DNA from: an uncultured Ruminococcus sp.
GTDB lineage: Bacteria > Bacillota > Clostridia > Oscillospirales > Acutalibacteraceae
DNA: 64,000 nt
Reading direction: 5' to 3'
Assembly (NCBI GenBank): GCA_904393835.1
Contig: CAJFNC010000001.1
Location: forward strand, 124,001-188,000
Both the position numbers and the translations under genes were made by a program. This document shows positions 52,888 to 62,754 of the stretch, one piece after another; within the stretch, counting starts at the first letter, position 1, and the number at the start of each line of letters is the position of its first letter. The notes under the pieces were generated by a model. That model ran no database searches. It saw only the letters and a list, made by a program, of their open reading frames with translations, and was not told the DNA's origin.

Positions 52888-53367
52888 ATGGCTAAAAGCA
52901 AGGGCGGCGTTACCGTTGCAAAAGTAAGAGAGCTTTGCGAGCCTATCGTTAAGGAATTAGGACTTTCGCTATGGGACGTCAGATATGTTAAAGAGGGTGC
53001 AGATTGGTTTTTGAGAATTTATATCGACAAGCCTGACGGCGTAGATATAAATGACTGCGAAAACGTTTCAAGAGCCATTAACACTCCGCTTGACGAGCTT
53101 GACCCGATTGAGGGAGCATACTGCCTTGAGGTTTGCTCTCCCGGCATTGAACGCGAGCTTATTAATGACGAGCATTTTAATCAATTTTTGAACGCCGACA
53201 TAATGGTAAAAATGCGCCGACCGATTGAGGGTATCGGCAAGGAGTTTAAGGGCGTTTTAACAGGCTATGACAACGGTAAAGTTACAATCACCGACCACAG
53301 CGGAGAAAATACGGTTACAATCAACAAGAAAGACGCCGCTTGGATAAAGATTGACGACTTTGATTAA
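52888..53367 (+). CDS. rimP: Ribosome maturation factor RimP
   Basis: It helps assemble the 30S ribosomal subunit. The 159-residue protein has the RimP pattern LGLSLWDVRYVKEGADWFLR, IYIDKPDGVDINDCENVS, SRAINTPLDELDPI and YCLEVCSPGIERELI, then a C-terminal SH3-like domain. ATG 52888 lies just after GGAGG; longer upstream readings run into the leader hairpin and are not credible. First gene of the translation operon. Confidence 0.94.
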   Translation: MAKSKGGVTVAKVRELCEPIVKELGLSLWDVRYVKEGADWFLRIYIDKPDGVDINDCENVSRAINTPLDELDPIEGAYCLEVCSPGIERELINDEHFNQFLNADIMVKMRRPIEGIGKEFKGVLTGYDNGKVTITDHSGENTVTINKKDAAWIKIDDFD

Positions 53368-53417
53368 TCAATATAAAAACAATTATAAATACCACACAGT
53401 AAAGGATGATTTGGAAA

Positions 53418-54599
53418 ATGAATAACAAAGAATTATTTGACGCGTTGAGAATGTTTGAAGAGGAAAAAGATATACCTATGGATTATATGATTGACCAGAT
53501 TAAAAAGGCAATCGTAATCGCCTGCAAAAATTACTATGGCGGCAACGACAACGTAGTGTTTAATATTAATCCCGACAGAAACGTTTTTGATGTAAAACTT
53601 GTAAAAGATGTTGTTGAAGAGGTTTACGATCCCAACTTTGAAATCACAAGGGAAGATGCCGAGAAAATCAACAAGAGAAAAATTTACTCAATCGGTATGA
53701 AAGCCGAAATACCGCTTGACCCCAAACACCTCGGCAGAATTGCGGTTGCCTCTGCAAGAAACGTAATCCGTCAGGGTATCAGAGCAGGCGAAAAAGGTCA
53801 GTCGCTTATTGAATTTCAGAGCAAGCTCGGCGAAATTGTTACAGCCGAGATTGAGAGAATTGACCCCAAGAGCGGTGCGGCTACAATTAAAATCGGTAAA
53901 AGCACGGCAACGCTTCCAAAGAGCGAACAGCTCGGTTGTGAAAATATTAAGGACGGCGACCATGTAAAGGTTTATATCGCAGACGTGAAGGAAAGCGAAA
54001 GAGGTCCTCACGCCATTATTTCGAGAACTCACCCCGGTTTTGTAAAGCGTTTGTTTGAGCAGGAAGTTCCCGAAATTTTCGACGGCATTGTTGAAATCAA
54101 GTCGGTTTCACGCGAGGCGGGTTCACGTACAAAGATTGCCGTATCAAGCAATAACCCCGACGTTGACGCAATCGGCGCTTGTATCGGTCCAAAGGGACAA
54201 AGGGTTAACAGCATCGTTGACGAGCTCGGAGGCGAAAAGATTGATATTATTGAGTATAGCGATGACCCCGTAAAATATATTTCGGCTGCTTTGTCGCCTG
54301 CAACAGTTACAAAGGTTGAAATTACGGATGAAGAAACCAAGAGCTGCAAGGCAACTGTTCCCGACGGTCAGCTTTCACTTGCTATCGGCAATAAGGGTCA
54401 GAATGCAAGACTTGCCGCAAGACTTACGGGCTGGAGAATTGATATTCGTCCCGAGAGCGGTTTTTACGGCGAAGACGATGACGAGGATGATGACTTAATT
54501 TTAGATGAGCCGCAGGAAACAATTTTTGAAAATACCGAGGAAGAGACAGAGGAAAAGACTTCCGAAAATATAGAGGTTCAGGAAGAATCAGAGGAATAA
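53418..54599 (+). CDS. nusA: Transcription termination/antitermination factor NusA
   Basis: It binds RNA polymerase and RNA to control pausing and termination. The 393-residue protein has the N-terminal polymerase-binding domain (NKELFDALRMFEEEKDIPMD), S1 domain (GEIVTAEIERIDPKSGAATI) and two KH domains (GACIGPKGQRVNSIVDELGG and LSLAIGNKGQNARLAARLTG). An acidic Asp/Glu-rich tail ends the protein. ATG 53418 gives the usual MNNKELF start; an ATG four codons earlier lacks a ribosome site. NusA may itself act on the leader hairpin upstream of rimP. Confidence 0.95.
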   Translation: MNNKELFDALRMFEEEKDIPMDYMIDQIKKAIVIACKNYYGGNDNVVFNINPDRNVFDVKLVKDVVEEVYDPNFEITREDAEKINKRKIYSIGMKAEIPLDPKHLGRIAVASARNVIRQGIRAGEKGQSLIEFQSKLGEIVTAEIERIDPKSGAATIKIGKSTATLPKSEQLGCENIKDGDHVKVYIADVKESERGPHAIISRTHPGFVKRLFEQEVPEIFDGIVEIKSVSREAGSRTKIAVSSNNPDVDAIGACIGPKGQRVNSIVDELGGEKIDIIEYSDDPVKYISAALSPATVTKVEITDEETKSCKATVPDGQLSLAIGNKGQNARLAARLTGWRIDIRPESGFYGEDDDEDDDLILDEPQETIFENTEEETEEKTSENIEVQEESEE

Positions 54600-54623
54600 T
54601 TCATTGAGTTTTGAGGACAGCTT

Positions 54624-54929
54624 ATGAAACAGAAAAAAGTACCGCTGAGAAAATGCACAGGCTGCGGCGAAATGAAACCGAAACGTGAGCTAATCCGAAT
54701 TGTAAAGGCTCCCGACGTTAAGGACGACGACGGAAACGTTGTTGCAGGCGGTGAAATATCGCTTGACCTTACCGGCAAAAAGTCAGGCAGGGGCGCTTAC
54801 GTATGCAAAAACACAGAATGCTTTGAAAAGGCGCGCAAAGCAAGGAGATTTGAACGTTCACTCAGCTGCAAAATTCCCGAAGAGGTTTATGATAAACTGA
54901 AAAAAGAACTTGAAAGTTACGAAACGTAA
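54624..54929 (+). CDS. ylxR: YlxR-family RNA-binding protein (RnpM type)
   Basis: A 101-residue protein of the DUF448 family with KKVPLRKCTGCGEMKPKREL, SGRGAYVCKNTECFEKARK and RRFERSLSCKIPEEVY. Bacillus YlxR has been described as a modulator of RNase P activity. The conserved position between nusA and ylxQ supports the name. GAGG lies ten bases upstream. Confidence 0.92.
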   Translation: MKQKKVPLRKCTGCGEMKPKRELIRIVKAPDVKDDDGNVVAGGEISLDLTGKKSGRGAYVCKNTECFEKARKARRFERSLSCKIPEEVYDKLKKELESYET

Positions 54930-54946
54930 CCGAACGGAGAATACGT

Positions 54947-55291
54947 ATGAATGACAGAATTTTATCGTTGCTCGGGCTTTGCAGAAGAGCCGGCAAACTT
55001 GTAATAGGCGCTGACCCGTGCGTTGAGTCAATCACAAAGAAAAAATCAAGGCTTATTGTTTTTGCGTCTGACTTTTCTCAAAACAGCAAAAAAGGCGTGC
55101 TTGAATGCGCGCGAAAAAATGACATAATGACAGTTACTTTAAACAGATCAAAAGATGAAATCAGCTTTGCGGTCGGCAGGCTTTGCGGCGCGGCTTCAAT
55201 TGAGGACGACGGATTCGCAAAAAAGCTTGCGGTGCTTGCGGACAACGAACAGACGAAGAGAGGAGAATTATATGATAAAGTACAAGGTTAA
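54947..55291 (+). CDS. ylxQ: L7Ae-family ribosomal protein (YlxQ)
   Basis: A 114-residue protein of the L7Ae/L30e/S12e fold, which binds kink-turn [24 protein letters not shown] and [18 protein letters not shown] match YlxQ. It is 17 bases after ylxR, and its 3' end overlaps the infB start by 20 bases, so translation is probably coupled. Confidence 0.9.
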   Translation: MNDRILSLLGLCRRAGKLVIGADPCVESITKKKSRLIVFASDFSQNSKKGVLECARKNDIMTVTLNRSKDEISFAVGRLCGAASIEDDGFAKKLAVLADNEQTKRGELYDKVQG

Positions 55292-57650
55292 AGACATTGC
55301 TAACGATTTGGGGGTAAGCAATAAAAAAATCAGCGAAATCCTCCAGGAACACTGCGGCGTAACCAAAAAGACTATGGCTACTCTCGAGGAACATGAGCTT
55401 GACGTGATTTTTGACGTAATCACAAAGGAAAACAGCGTAAATAATTTTGATAAATACTTCGCCGCGCGCAATAAAAAAATCGAAGAAAACTTAGTGCGGG
55501 AGGCTAAAAAAGAAGTTAAGAAGGATGACAAAAAGCCTGCCGACAAAAAAGAAAACAAAAAGAAAGACAGCAAAACAGATAAAAAACCCCAAAAGGCAAA
55601 TAATAATGTAAAAACCAAGCAGGACAAAAAGCCCGATAATGCTGTTGAAATCAAGAGCGAAGACGATACACCGTCACGCAAGAGAAGAGTTATCGACACC
55701 AGAGCTACCAACGTTGACGTTGAACGCTATAACTCAAAGTATGACGACCTTGCAAGCGAAAGCTCAAAGATGAGAAGCACGGATAACACTGTTAAAAAAC
55801 AGAAGTTTACAAACCGTTCTCAGCGTCAGAAAGGCAGACGCCAAAAGAGAGAAACAGAGGCAGAGCGCCTGAAGCGTATTGCGCTTGAACGCAAGCAAAA
55901 GCCGATTACGGTGCAGATCCCCGATGAAATTGTCGTTTCGGAACTTGCTACAAGGCTCAAGGCAACTGTTGCCGAGGTTGTTAAAAAGGCATTCCTTATG
56001 GGTACAATGATTACCGCAACAGACACTATCGACTTTGATACTGCGTCACTCATTGCAATGGAATTCCACGCAAAGGTTGAAAAAGAGGTTGTTGTTACAA
56101 TCGAGGAGAGAATTATCGACGACAGTGAGGACGACGATGCAAATCTTGTTGAAAGAGCTCCGGTAGTTGTTGTTATGGGTCACGTTGACCACGGTAAAAC
56201 ATCTATTCTCGACGCTATCCGTCATTCAAACGTAACGGCAGGCGAAGCAGGCGGCATTACTCAGCATATAGGCGCTTACAGAGTAGAGGTAAACGGCAAG
56301 CCGATTACTTTCCTTGACACACCCGGTCACGAGGCGTTTACAACAATGCGTGCAAGAGGCGCTCAGGTTACCGATATTGCAATACTTGTAGTCGCTGCCG
56401 ACGACGGTATTATGCCGCAGACAGTTGAGGCTATTCACCATGCAAAGGCTGCGGGAGTATCTGTAATTGTTGCAATCAACAAGATGGATAAAGAGGGTGC
56501 AAATCCCGAGGCTGTTAAACAGCAGCTTACCGAGTATGGGCTCATTCCCGAAGAATGGGGCGGTGACACACCGTGTATTCCCGTTTCGGCAAAGACAAAA
56601 AAAGGTCTTGACGACCTGCTTGAGATGGTAACGCTCGTTGCCGAAATGAAAGAACTCAAGGCTAACCCCGACCGCGCGGCAAAGGGTACGGTAATCGAGG
56701 CAAGACTTGACAAGGGCAGAGGCCCGGTTGCTACCGTGCTTGTTCAAAACGGTACGCTGCATAAGGGCGATATTATCATTGCGGGTACCTGCGTAGGCCG
56801 TGTAAGAGTTATGACAAACGATAAAGGCGAAAGAGTTAGAGACGCAGGTCCGTCTGTTCCTGTTGAAATTACGGGTCTTGATGAGGTTCCGACAGGCGGC
56901 GACATTTTTAATGCCGTTAAGGATGAAAGACTTGCAAGGACTTTGGCTGAGCAGAGAAAGAACGACAAGAAGGAAGAAATATTCAATGCGCGTACAAAGG
57001 TTACTCTTGACAACCTCTTTGACCAGATGAAGCAGGGTGAAGTAAAGGAACTCCAGATTATTGTTAAAGCAGATGTGCAGGGTTCGGTTGAGGCAGTTAC
57101 TCAGTCGCTTGAAAAGCTTTCAAATGACGAAGTAAGAGTAAACGTAATTCACGGAGCAGTCGGTGCAATCAACGAATCCGACGTTATGCTTGCCGAGGCT
57201 TCAAACGCAATTATTGTAGGCTTTAACGTTCGTCCCGACGCAGTTGCAGCGGAAAACGCAGAGCGTTCGGGTGTTGATATGCGACTTTACAGCGTAATTT
57301 ACGATTGCATTAACGAAATTGAAGCTGCTATTAAGGGTATGCTTGCTCCCAAGACAAGAGAAGTTGTTTTGGGTATGGCAGAGTGCAGAAACGTTATCAG
57401 AATCAAGTCTGTCGGCGTAATTGCGGGTTCATATGTAAAGAGCGGCAAAATTCAGAGAGGCTGCGGTGTAAGAGTTATCCGCGACGGTATTGTTATTGCG
57501 GAAGACTCAATTGCGTCACTCCAGCGTTTTAAAGACGCGGTTAAAGAAGTTAACGAGGGTTATGAATGCGGTATTGGCCTTGAAAAGTTCAACGACATAA
57601 AAGAGGGCGATATGTTCGAGGCTTATACAATTGAAGAATACCGCGATTAA
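55272..57650 (+). CDS. infB: Translation initiation factor IF-2
   Basis: It delivers initiator tRNA to the 30S subunit and promotes subunit joining with GTP. The 792-residue protein has an IF2_N domain ([20 protein letters not shown]), a Lys-rich linker (about residues 75-150), a second N-domain ([19 protein letters not shown]), then the GTPase core: GHVDHGKTS (about residue 303), [33 protein letters not shown] and the C-terminal fMet-tRNA domain ([11 protein letters not shown]). ATG 55272 after AGAGGAG is the start; earlier in-frame codons lie inside ylxQ. Confidence 0.96.
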   Translation: MIKYKVKDIANDLGVSNKKISEILQEHCGVTKKTMATLEEHELDVIFDVITKENSVNNFDKYFAARNKKIEENLVREAKKEVKKDDKKPADKKENKKKDSKTDKKPQKANNNVKTKQDKKPDNAVEIKSEDDTPSRKRRVIDTRATNVDVERYNSKYDDLASESSKMRSTDNTVKKQKFTNRSQRQKGRRQKRETEAERLKRIALERKQKPITVQIPDEIVVSELATRLKATVAEVVKKAFLMGTMITATDTIDFDTASLIAMEFHAKVEKEVVVTIEERIIDDSEDDDANLVERAPVVVVMGHVDHGKTSILDAIRHSNVTAGEAGGITQHIGAYRVEVNGKPITFLDTPGHEAFTTMRARGAQVTDIAILVVAADDGIMPQTVEAIHHAKAAGVSVIVAINKMDKEGANPEAVKQQLTEYGLIPEEWGGDTPCIPVSAKTKKGLDDLLEMVTLVAEMKELKANPDRAAKGTVIEARLDKGRGPVATVLVQNGTLHKGDIIIAGTCVGRVRVMTNDKGERVRDAGPSVPVEITGLDEVPTGGDIFNAVKDERLARTLAEQRKNDKKEEIFNARTKVTLDNLFDQMKQGEVKELQIIVKADVQGSVEAVTQSLEKLSNDEVRVNVIHGAVGAINESDVMLAEASNAIIVGFNVRPDAVAAENAERSGVDMRLYSVIYDCINEIEAAIKGMLAPKTREVVLGMAECRNVIRIKSVGVIAGSYVKSGKIQRGCGVRVIRDGIVIAEDSIASLQRFKDAVKEVNEGYECGIGLEKFNDIKEGDMFEAYTIEEYRD

Positions 57651-57708
57651 TTTTAGTTTGAGCGGCCGTGCCTTTGCGCGGCTTGCTTGATTAAAAGAGG
57701 TGAAAGAA

Positions 57709-58086
57709 ATGGCAAGTCACAGAATTGAAAGAACTACCGAGGATATAAAAAGAGAGCTTACCGCAATCTTTAGGGAACTCAAAGACCCCAGGGTGAGTCA
57801 GGCTTTTATATCTATTATCAGGGTTGAGGTGACAAACGATCTTTCGTACTGTACCGTTCAAATCAGTGCTATTGAGGGACTTGACAGGGCAAAAGAGACG
57901 GTAAAGGGACTTAAATCTGCGTCGGGCTTCATAAGACGTGAGCTCGGTCACAGATTAAGGTTGCGCCACGTTCCCGAACTTATCTTCAAGGCGACCGACA
58001 GCATAGAGTACAGTGCGCATATAAGCAAAATTTTGAACAATCTTGATATTACGGAAGATGAGGAAAACAATGATGAATCTGTATGA
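57709..58086 (+). CDS. rbfA: 30S ribosome-binding factor A
   Basis: A 125-residue KH-type protein needed for 16S rRNA 5' processing. SHRIERTTEDIKRELTAIFR, DPRVSQAFISIIRVEVTNDL and LGHRLRLRHVPELIFKATDS match RbfA. ATG 57709 follows AGAGGTG; a GTG three codons earlier would overlap the ribosome site. It overlaps nrnA by 17 bases. Confidence 0.94.
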   Translation: MASHRIERTTEDIKRELTAIFRELKDPRVSQAFISIIRVEVTNDLSYCTVQISAIEGLDRAKETVKGLKSASGFIRRELGHRLRLRHVPELIFKATDSIEYSAHISKILNNLDITEDEENNDESV

Positions 58087-59008
58087 GGTTGCCCGCTTTC
58101 TTGAGGCACATGACAACTATGAAATTCTGACCCATGCTTATCCCGACGGCGACACGCTCGGCTCGGGATTTGCGCTTTGTATGGCGCTCCAGCAAAAGGG
58201 CAAAAATGCAAGGGTGATTACAACAAATGTTCCGTCAAAGTTTTTGTACCTTTTAAACGGTGTAAAGCATCAGGTGTTTGAGCCCGATACAATTATAAGC
58301 GCCGATGTTGCGGCTGACGGTTTGCTAGGATCGAACACGGACGCTTATTTGGGGAAAATTGATTTGTGCATTGATCACCACGGTTCAAATACCCTGACGG
58401 CAAAGGAAAAATTTGTTGACAGATATGCGTCGGCAACCTGCGAAATAGTTTATAAGCTGTTAAACCGTATGAATGTCAGAATTACAAAGGAAATTGCGGA
58501 TTGTCTCTACACGGGTATTTCAACAGATACGGGTTGTTTCAGATACAGCAATACAAATGCCGACACTCTGAGGATCGCGGCAAGCCTTATGGAGCTCGGC
58601 TGCGACACCGCCGCAATTAACAAAGCGATGTTTGAAACAAAGTCAAAGGAAAAAATTGAGCTTGAGCGCGCGGTTTATGACACGATTATGTACTGTGCCG
58701 ACGGCAAATGCGCCATTATTTATACTACGCTTGATATGATGAAGAAGCTCAATATCGGCGATGATGAAATGGAAGGGCTTGCCTCAATTCCCCGTCAGAT
58801 TGAGGGCGTGCTTATCGGTATTACAATGCGTGAAAAAGAGGGCGGATTCTTTAAAATTTCAGTCAGAACAAACGGAAATATAAACGCCTCCGATTTTTGT
58901 GCAAAATTCGGAGGCGGCGGTCACCCCGCCGCTGCCGGCTGTTCCATTGAGGGTAAACTCGACGATGTCAGAAATAAACTTATAAAAGCGGCGGAAGAAA
59001 CATTATGA
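58070..59008 (+). CDS. nrnA: Bifunctional oligoribonuclease and pAp phosphatase NrnA
   Basis: A DHH/DHHA1 phosphoesterase of 312 residues that degrades short RNAs and pAp. Motifs are ILTHAYPDGDTLGSGFAL, ADVAADGL, CIDHHGSNT (the DHH) and YTGISTDTGCFRYSNT, then the DHHA1 domain ending FGGGGHPAAAGC. ATG 58070 has GAGG six bases upstream. Its stop overlaps the truB start (ATGA). Confidence 0.93.
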   Translation: MMNLYEVARFLEAHDNYEILTHAYPDGDTLGSGFALCMALQQKGKNARVITTNVPSKFLYLLNGVKHQVFEPDTIISADVAADGLLGSNTDAYLGKIDLCIDHHGSNTLTAKEKFVDRYASATCEIVYKLLNRMNVRITKEIADCLYTGISTDTGCFRYSNTNADTLRIAASLMELGCDTAAINKAMFETKSKEKIELERAVYDTIMYCADGKCAIIYTTLDMMKKLNIGDDEMEGLASIPRQIEGVLIGITMREKEGGFFKISVRTNGNINASDFCAKFGGGGHPAAAGCSIEGKLDDVRNKLIKAAEETL

Positions 59009-59913
59009 ACGGCGTAATACTTATTGACAAGCCAAAGGAGTTTACCTCCTTTGACGTGATTGCCGTAATGCGAAAACTTTGCAAGCAGAAAAAGGCAGGA
59101 CATACAGGCACGCTTGACCCGAATGCAACGGGCGTTTTGCCGGTGCTTTTGGGGTGCGCCACCAAGGCTCAGGATTTGATTGAAAATCACGACAAAACAT
59201 ATATTGCCGATTTTAAACTCGGAATGACCTCCGATACCCTCGATATTTGGGGTAATGTGACCGAAAACGAAAAACCTCATATAGTAAGAGAGAAGTTTGA
59301 AAATACTCTGGAAAATTTTGTCGGAGAGATTGAACAGATTCCGCCGATGTTTTCGGCAGTACAAATAAACGGTCAAAGGCTCTATGATCTCGCCAGAAAA
59401 GGTATTGATGTGGAGCGTGAGGGACGAAAGGTTACGGTTTACAACGCAACACTGCTTGATTTTGACGCGGAAAATCAGAGCGGTCAGATTGAAGTGTCGT
59501 GTTCAAAGGGTACATATATACGCACAATTATTGACGACATAGGCAAAGCGTTGGGCTGCGGAGCGGTGATGAGCGGTCTGAGGCGTACAAAAGCGTGCGG
59601 ATTTTCAATTGACGAATGTATTACTCTTGAAAAGGCAAAAGAGCTTGCGGAAAACGGCACTCTTGAAAGCAGACTCATTTCAACGGAAAGGCTGTTTATG
59701 AATTATGAACAGATACTTGTTTCCGAGGCGCAGGCAAAGCGCTTTAAAAACGGCGGCGCTTTGGATATAGGGCGCACGGCGCTTAAAAACAGAGAACTTG
59801 TTGACGGAAAGCGCTATCGTGTGAAAAGCCGTGACGGAGAGTTTTTGGGACTCGGAATTGTTGATTTGCAAAACGGTGCAATCAAGGTGCTCAAACTTTT
59901 TCCGCTAAGCTGA
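59005..59913 (+). CDS. truB: tRNA pseudouridine(55) synthase
   Basis: It makes pseudouridine 55 in the T-loop of tRNAs. The 302-residue protein has GVILIDKPKEFTSFDVI, KKAGHTGTLDPNATGVLPVL with the catalytic Asp, YIADFKLGMTSDTLDIWG and SKGTYIRTIIDDIGKALG, plus a C-terminal PUA-like domain. It ends the translation operon; the ribF gene that usually follows in Firmicutes is absent here. Confidence 0.95.
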   Translation: MNGVILIDKPKEFTSFDVIAVMRKLCKQKKAGHTGTLDPNATGVLPVLLGCATKAQDLIENHDKTYIADFKLGMTSDTLDIWGNVTENEKPHIVREKFENTLENFVGEIEQIPPMFSAVQINGQRLYDLARKGIDVEREGRKVTVYNATLLDFDAENQSGQIEVSCSKGTYIRTIIDDIGKALGCGAVMSGLRRTKACGFSIDECITLEKAKELAENGTLESRLISTERLFMNYEQILVSEAQAKRFKNGGALDIGRTALKNRELVDGKRYRVKSRDGEFLGLGIVDLQNGAIKVLKLFPLS

Positions 59914-60000
59914 AAGACCTGTTGATGTTAAACAAGAAAATTCTGCAATGAGCTATATTAACTAACATACTCCCTGATATACGGATAAGGAGAATTTATA

Positions 60001-61098
60001 TTGGCAAGGGTAAAAAAGAGAGTGAAAAAATTGATTGTAATAATTGTATCCATTGTTCTTTGCGCTGCGTTGGCAGCCGGCGGTTTTGTTCTTTACGGCA
60101 AACACCAAATGAGTAAAGTGCCTGAGTTGACCTTTGCCGAAGCTCTTGAATACACAACAAGTGATAATCCCGACGCAGTTATAACTGTCGGTATTATCAA
60201 AAACGGACAAACCTCTTATAAGGTGTACGGTGAAAACGGCAAGGAACTTAATGCAGATTTACACACATACGAAATAGGCTCTCTTACAAAAACTTTTACG
60301 GCCGCTTTGATAAATAAGGCAATCAATGAAGGAAAAATTAGCATTGACGGCACGATAGATAACTATTTGTCGCTGCCTGACGGCAACGAATATCCGACAA
60401 TCAAGGAGTTATTGACACATACTTCGGGATATAAGGGATATTATTTTGAAAGTCCTATGATTTCTAACTTTTTCAAAGGAAGAAATGATTTTTACGGTAT
60501 TACAAAAGAAATGGTGCTTAACAAAGCCGGTAGCTTGAATATGGATAAGGAAAGCTACGGTTTTACATATTCTAATTTCGGATATGCAGTCTTGGGACTT
60601 GTTCTTGAAGCAGTGTACAATACAGATTATACGTCTTTGGTGAACAGTTTTACAAAAAATGAGTTGGGACTTAATAACACAAAAATTTCCGATAAAAGCG
60701 GCGACCTCGGTAATTACTGGGATTGGGATTCAAACAATCCATATTTGTCGGCAGGAGCTGTCACGTCAAATATATCGGATATGCTTCTTTACGCACAAAT
60801 GCAGCTCGACAACAATCCGTATTTTTCCGAATGTCACAAGAGCCTTAAAACAATAAATGCGACTACGGAAGATTATAAGGCTATGGGTATCAATTTGGAT
60901 GAGATAGGAATGTCTTGGATTATTGATAACCAAAATGATATTATATGGCATAATGGAGGTACGGGGGATTATAATAGCTATCTCGGCTTTAACCTCGAAA
61001 CAGGAACTGCGGTTGCGGTGCTTTCAAACCTTGCGCCGAATTATCGAATCCCTGCTACCGTGCTGGGAGTAAAGCTGTTAACGGAATCGGAAAATTAA
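60001..61098 (+). CDS. Membrane-anchored serine hydrolase (beta-lactamase class C/penicillin-binding-like)
   Basis: A 365-residue protein with an N-terminal membrane helix (about 11-30) and an exported class C fold. The catalytic SxxK is in YEIGSLTKTFTAAL, the YxN motif is YSNFGYAVLG, and the third motif is WHNGGTGDYNSY (HxG-like). The family includes D-alanyl carboxypeptidases, esterases and antibiotic-hydrolase relatives; sequence alone does not distinguish these. The start is TTG 60001 with AAGGAG upstream. It lies 87 bases after truB. Confidence 0.86.
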   Translation: MARVKKRVKKLIVIIVSIVLCAALAAGGFVLYGKHQMSKVPELTFAEALEYTTSDNPDAVITVGIIKNGQTSYKVYGENGKELNADLHTYEIGSLTKTFTAALINKAINEGKISIDGTIDNYLSLPDGNEYPTIKELLTHTSGYKGYYFESPMISNFFKGRNDFYGITKEMVLNKAGSLNMDKESYGFTYSNFGYAVLGLVLEAVYNTDYTSLVNSFTKNELGLNNTKISDKSGDLGNYWDWDSNNPYLSAGAVTSNISDMLLYAQMQLDNNPYFSECHKSLKTINATTEDYKAMGINLDEIGMSWIIDNQNDIIWHNGGTGDYNSYLGFNLETGTAVAVLSNLAPNYRIPATVLGVKLLTESEN

Positions 61099-61184
61099 AG
61101 CTAAAAATATGTTTAAAGCAGAATTTATAATACGGTCTTATTTATATATGCAAACTAAACAAGATATAAAGACAGGCAAATGCA

Positions 61185-61232
61185 GAGCCGATAAACTTGT
61201 GATATACCTCACAGTTTATCGGCTCATTTTTT
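61185..61232 (+). terminator. Strong intrinsic terminator after the serine hydrolase
   Basis: GAGCCGATAAAC (61185-61196) pairs with GTTTATCGGCTC (61214-61225), and inner GTGA/TCAC pairs extend the stem. ATTTTTT follows. It lies between convergent genes. Confidence 0.9.
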
Positions 61233-61264
61233 GGAAAGTATTTATCAGCTTTGAAAATTTTTTA

Positions 61265-61720
61265 TCAGAAGAGAGTTATCCCAAACATATGGAGTATCCA
61301 CAGCACCACGCCGTATATTACCGAAGCGCTCACGCCGTAAACAATGACAGGGCCTGCGATGATGAACATCTTTGCGCCGAGCCCCGTAACATAGCCCTCA
61401 CTTTTGAATTCAATCGCGGGTGAAGAAACGGAGTTTGCAAAGCCTGTTATCGGAACAAGCGTACCTGCTCCCGCATGGCGCGCGATTTTGTCATACACGC
61501 CCAGAGCGGTGAGCAGTATTCCGATAAAAATCAGCGTGACCGAAACGAGAGTTTTTGCCTGCTGTTCATCAAGCTTTAAAAGCGTGTATAAATTGTATAA
61601 GACCTGACCTATTGTGCAAATTGCTCCGCCAATCAAAAAGGCCTTGACGCAGTTTTTAAAGCAGGGGCTTTTCGGCGAATTTTTTTTGACAATTTTTTGG
61701 TATTCCTGTTTTGAAATCAT
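61265..61720 (-). CDS. spoVAC: Stage V sporulation protein AC
   Basis: A 151-residue membrane protein of the SpoVAC family, part of the spore inner-membrane channel that moves dipicolinic acid. It has four or so helices. Family motifs are KNCVKAFLIGGAICTIGQ, IARHAGAGTLVPITGFANSV and SPAIEFKSEGYVTGLGAKMF. It stands alone; spoVAD and spoVAE, which normally follow, are not in the 280 bases upstream or in the convergent region downstream. GAGG precedes the ATG. Confidence 0.93.
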   Translation of the reverse strand: MISKQEYQKIVKKNSPKSPCFKNCVKAFLIGGAICTIGQVLYNLYTLLKLDEQQAKTLVSVTLIFIGILLTALGVYDKIARHAGAGTLVPITGFANSVSSPAIEFKSEGYVTGLGAKMFIIAGPVIVYGVSASVIYGVVLWILHMFGITLF

Positions 61721-61825
61721 AATAAAACCTCTTTGTCACTTATTGTTTGTAAAATATTATTTGCCTTTTTGACGGTTTTATTATTTAATAAGAAAAAGAA
61801 GTAATTGAATTCGATTGAAAAAATA

Positions 61826-61861
61826 ATGCTAATAAAGCTGTCACAAACTAATTACGACAGC
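61826..61861 (-). terminator. Probable terminator between the Abi remnant and spoVAC
   Basis: On the minus strand GCTGTC and GACAGC (61861-61856 and 61842-61837) form a 6-bp stem with a 13-base loop, followed by TTTATTAG and then a further T-run. The remaining part of 61721-62000 is AT-rich apart from a short GC-rich patch near 61870-61890 and shows no gene. Confidence 0.5.
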
Positions 61862-62000
61862 AAAAAACTAGGGAGACGTCGCAACGCCCCCCATACAAAA
61901 ACAAAGTGTTTTTTGATTTCATTATTATTATATGTAATTTAACGTAAAAAGTCAACAATTTTACGAAAAAAATCGTAAGTTGAATGAATGATTTGCTGAT

Positions 62001-62621
62001 TTAAAAAGTAGTCTTTATTTCTAAGCATTCTGTTACATAACAATTCGTCAATTCAGCTAACCTGGCTTTTTTTACTGTATCAACTACTACTTCACTATAT
62101 ACAAACAGTAAAGCTGTCATTTCAAGTATAGGTCTTGATTTTAATTTTTTATTTCTGACATCTTTTGAAATATTTCCTATTTGCGATACAAAAGTGCTTA
62201 TTGATTTTGGAGGATATGATTGTCCGCTACGTAAATTGTGTATGAGGCAGTTGTTATGAGCACAAGCATTTCTCAAGCTTTTAACTAAGTTTAGAGGACC
62301 TTCTGGTATAGGAATATCAGTGTGTGTAGAATAATAAAAATCATAAAATCTTATATAATCTCCAAAACCTATAATTTCCATAAAAGCCCATACAGGACAT
62401 TCATTTGAATCTATTACGGTACTTTTTGTGCCGTCAGAATTAGTATTCGTTTTAAATGTAAAATACTTATTAATAAGTTCACCCACATAAGTTGAATAGC
62501 GCTTGTTGCATATTTCCTGTTTAATATATGGGTATCTAGACATAAAATCTTTTACTATGCTGTATCCGTTTTCTTTTTTATCAAGGCTTAAAAATAATGC
62601 AATCTTTGTTCTTTTTAACAA
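62001..62621 (-). pseudogene. Truncated Abi_2 (AbiD/AbiF)-family abortive-infection protein
   Basis: The 206-codon frame matches the C-terminal two thirds of Abi_2 proteins: PVWAFMEIIGFGDYIRFYDF and LVKSLRNACAHNNCLIHN, the RNxxxH part of the HEPN-like RxxxxH motif. Intact members have about 300 residues, and the N-terminal block (KPF...GLII...NYYRLSGY) is missing. The frame opens at a TGA just upstream, and TTG 62621 has no good ribosome site. Upstream codons spell GIIGNYRFIIYLL in this frame and KNEGL in another, which may be collapsed N-terminal remnants. The gene is probably dead, though a truncated product is possible. Confidence 0.7.
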
Positions 62622-62754
62622 GTAAATAATAAAGCGATAATTACCGATAATCCCTCATTTTTGACGGTTTTATGAAAATTTTAAATAAGCCTTTATTTTT
62701 TTATGCCGATGATGTATAATGTAAAATGTATAATTATATGGAAGAGGGATTTTA

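Noticed and set aside
61109..61423. A 104-codon plus-strand frame after the serine hydrolase.
   Set aside because: It spans a strong terminator and then runs antisense to spoVAC.
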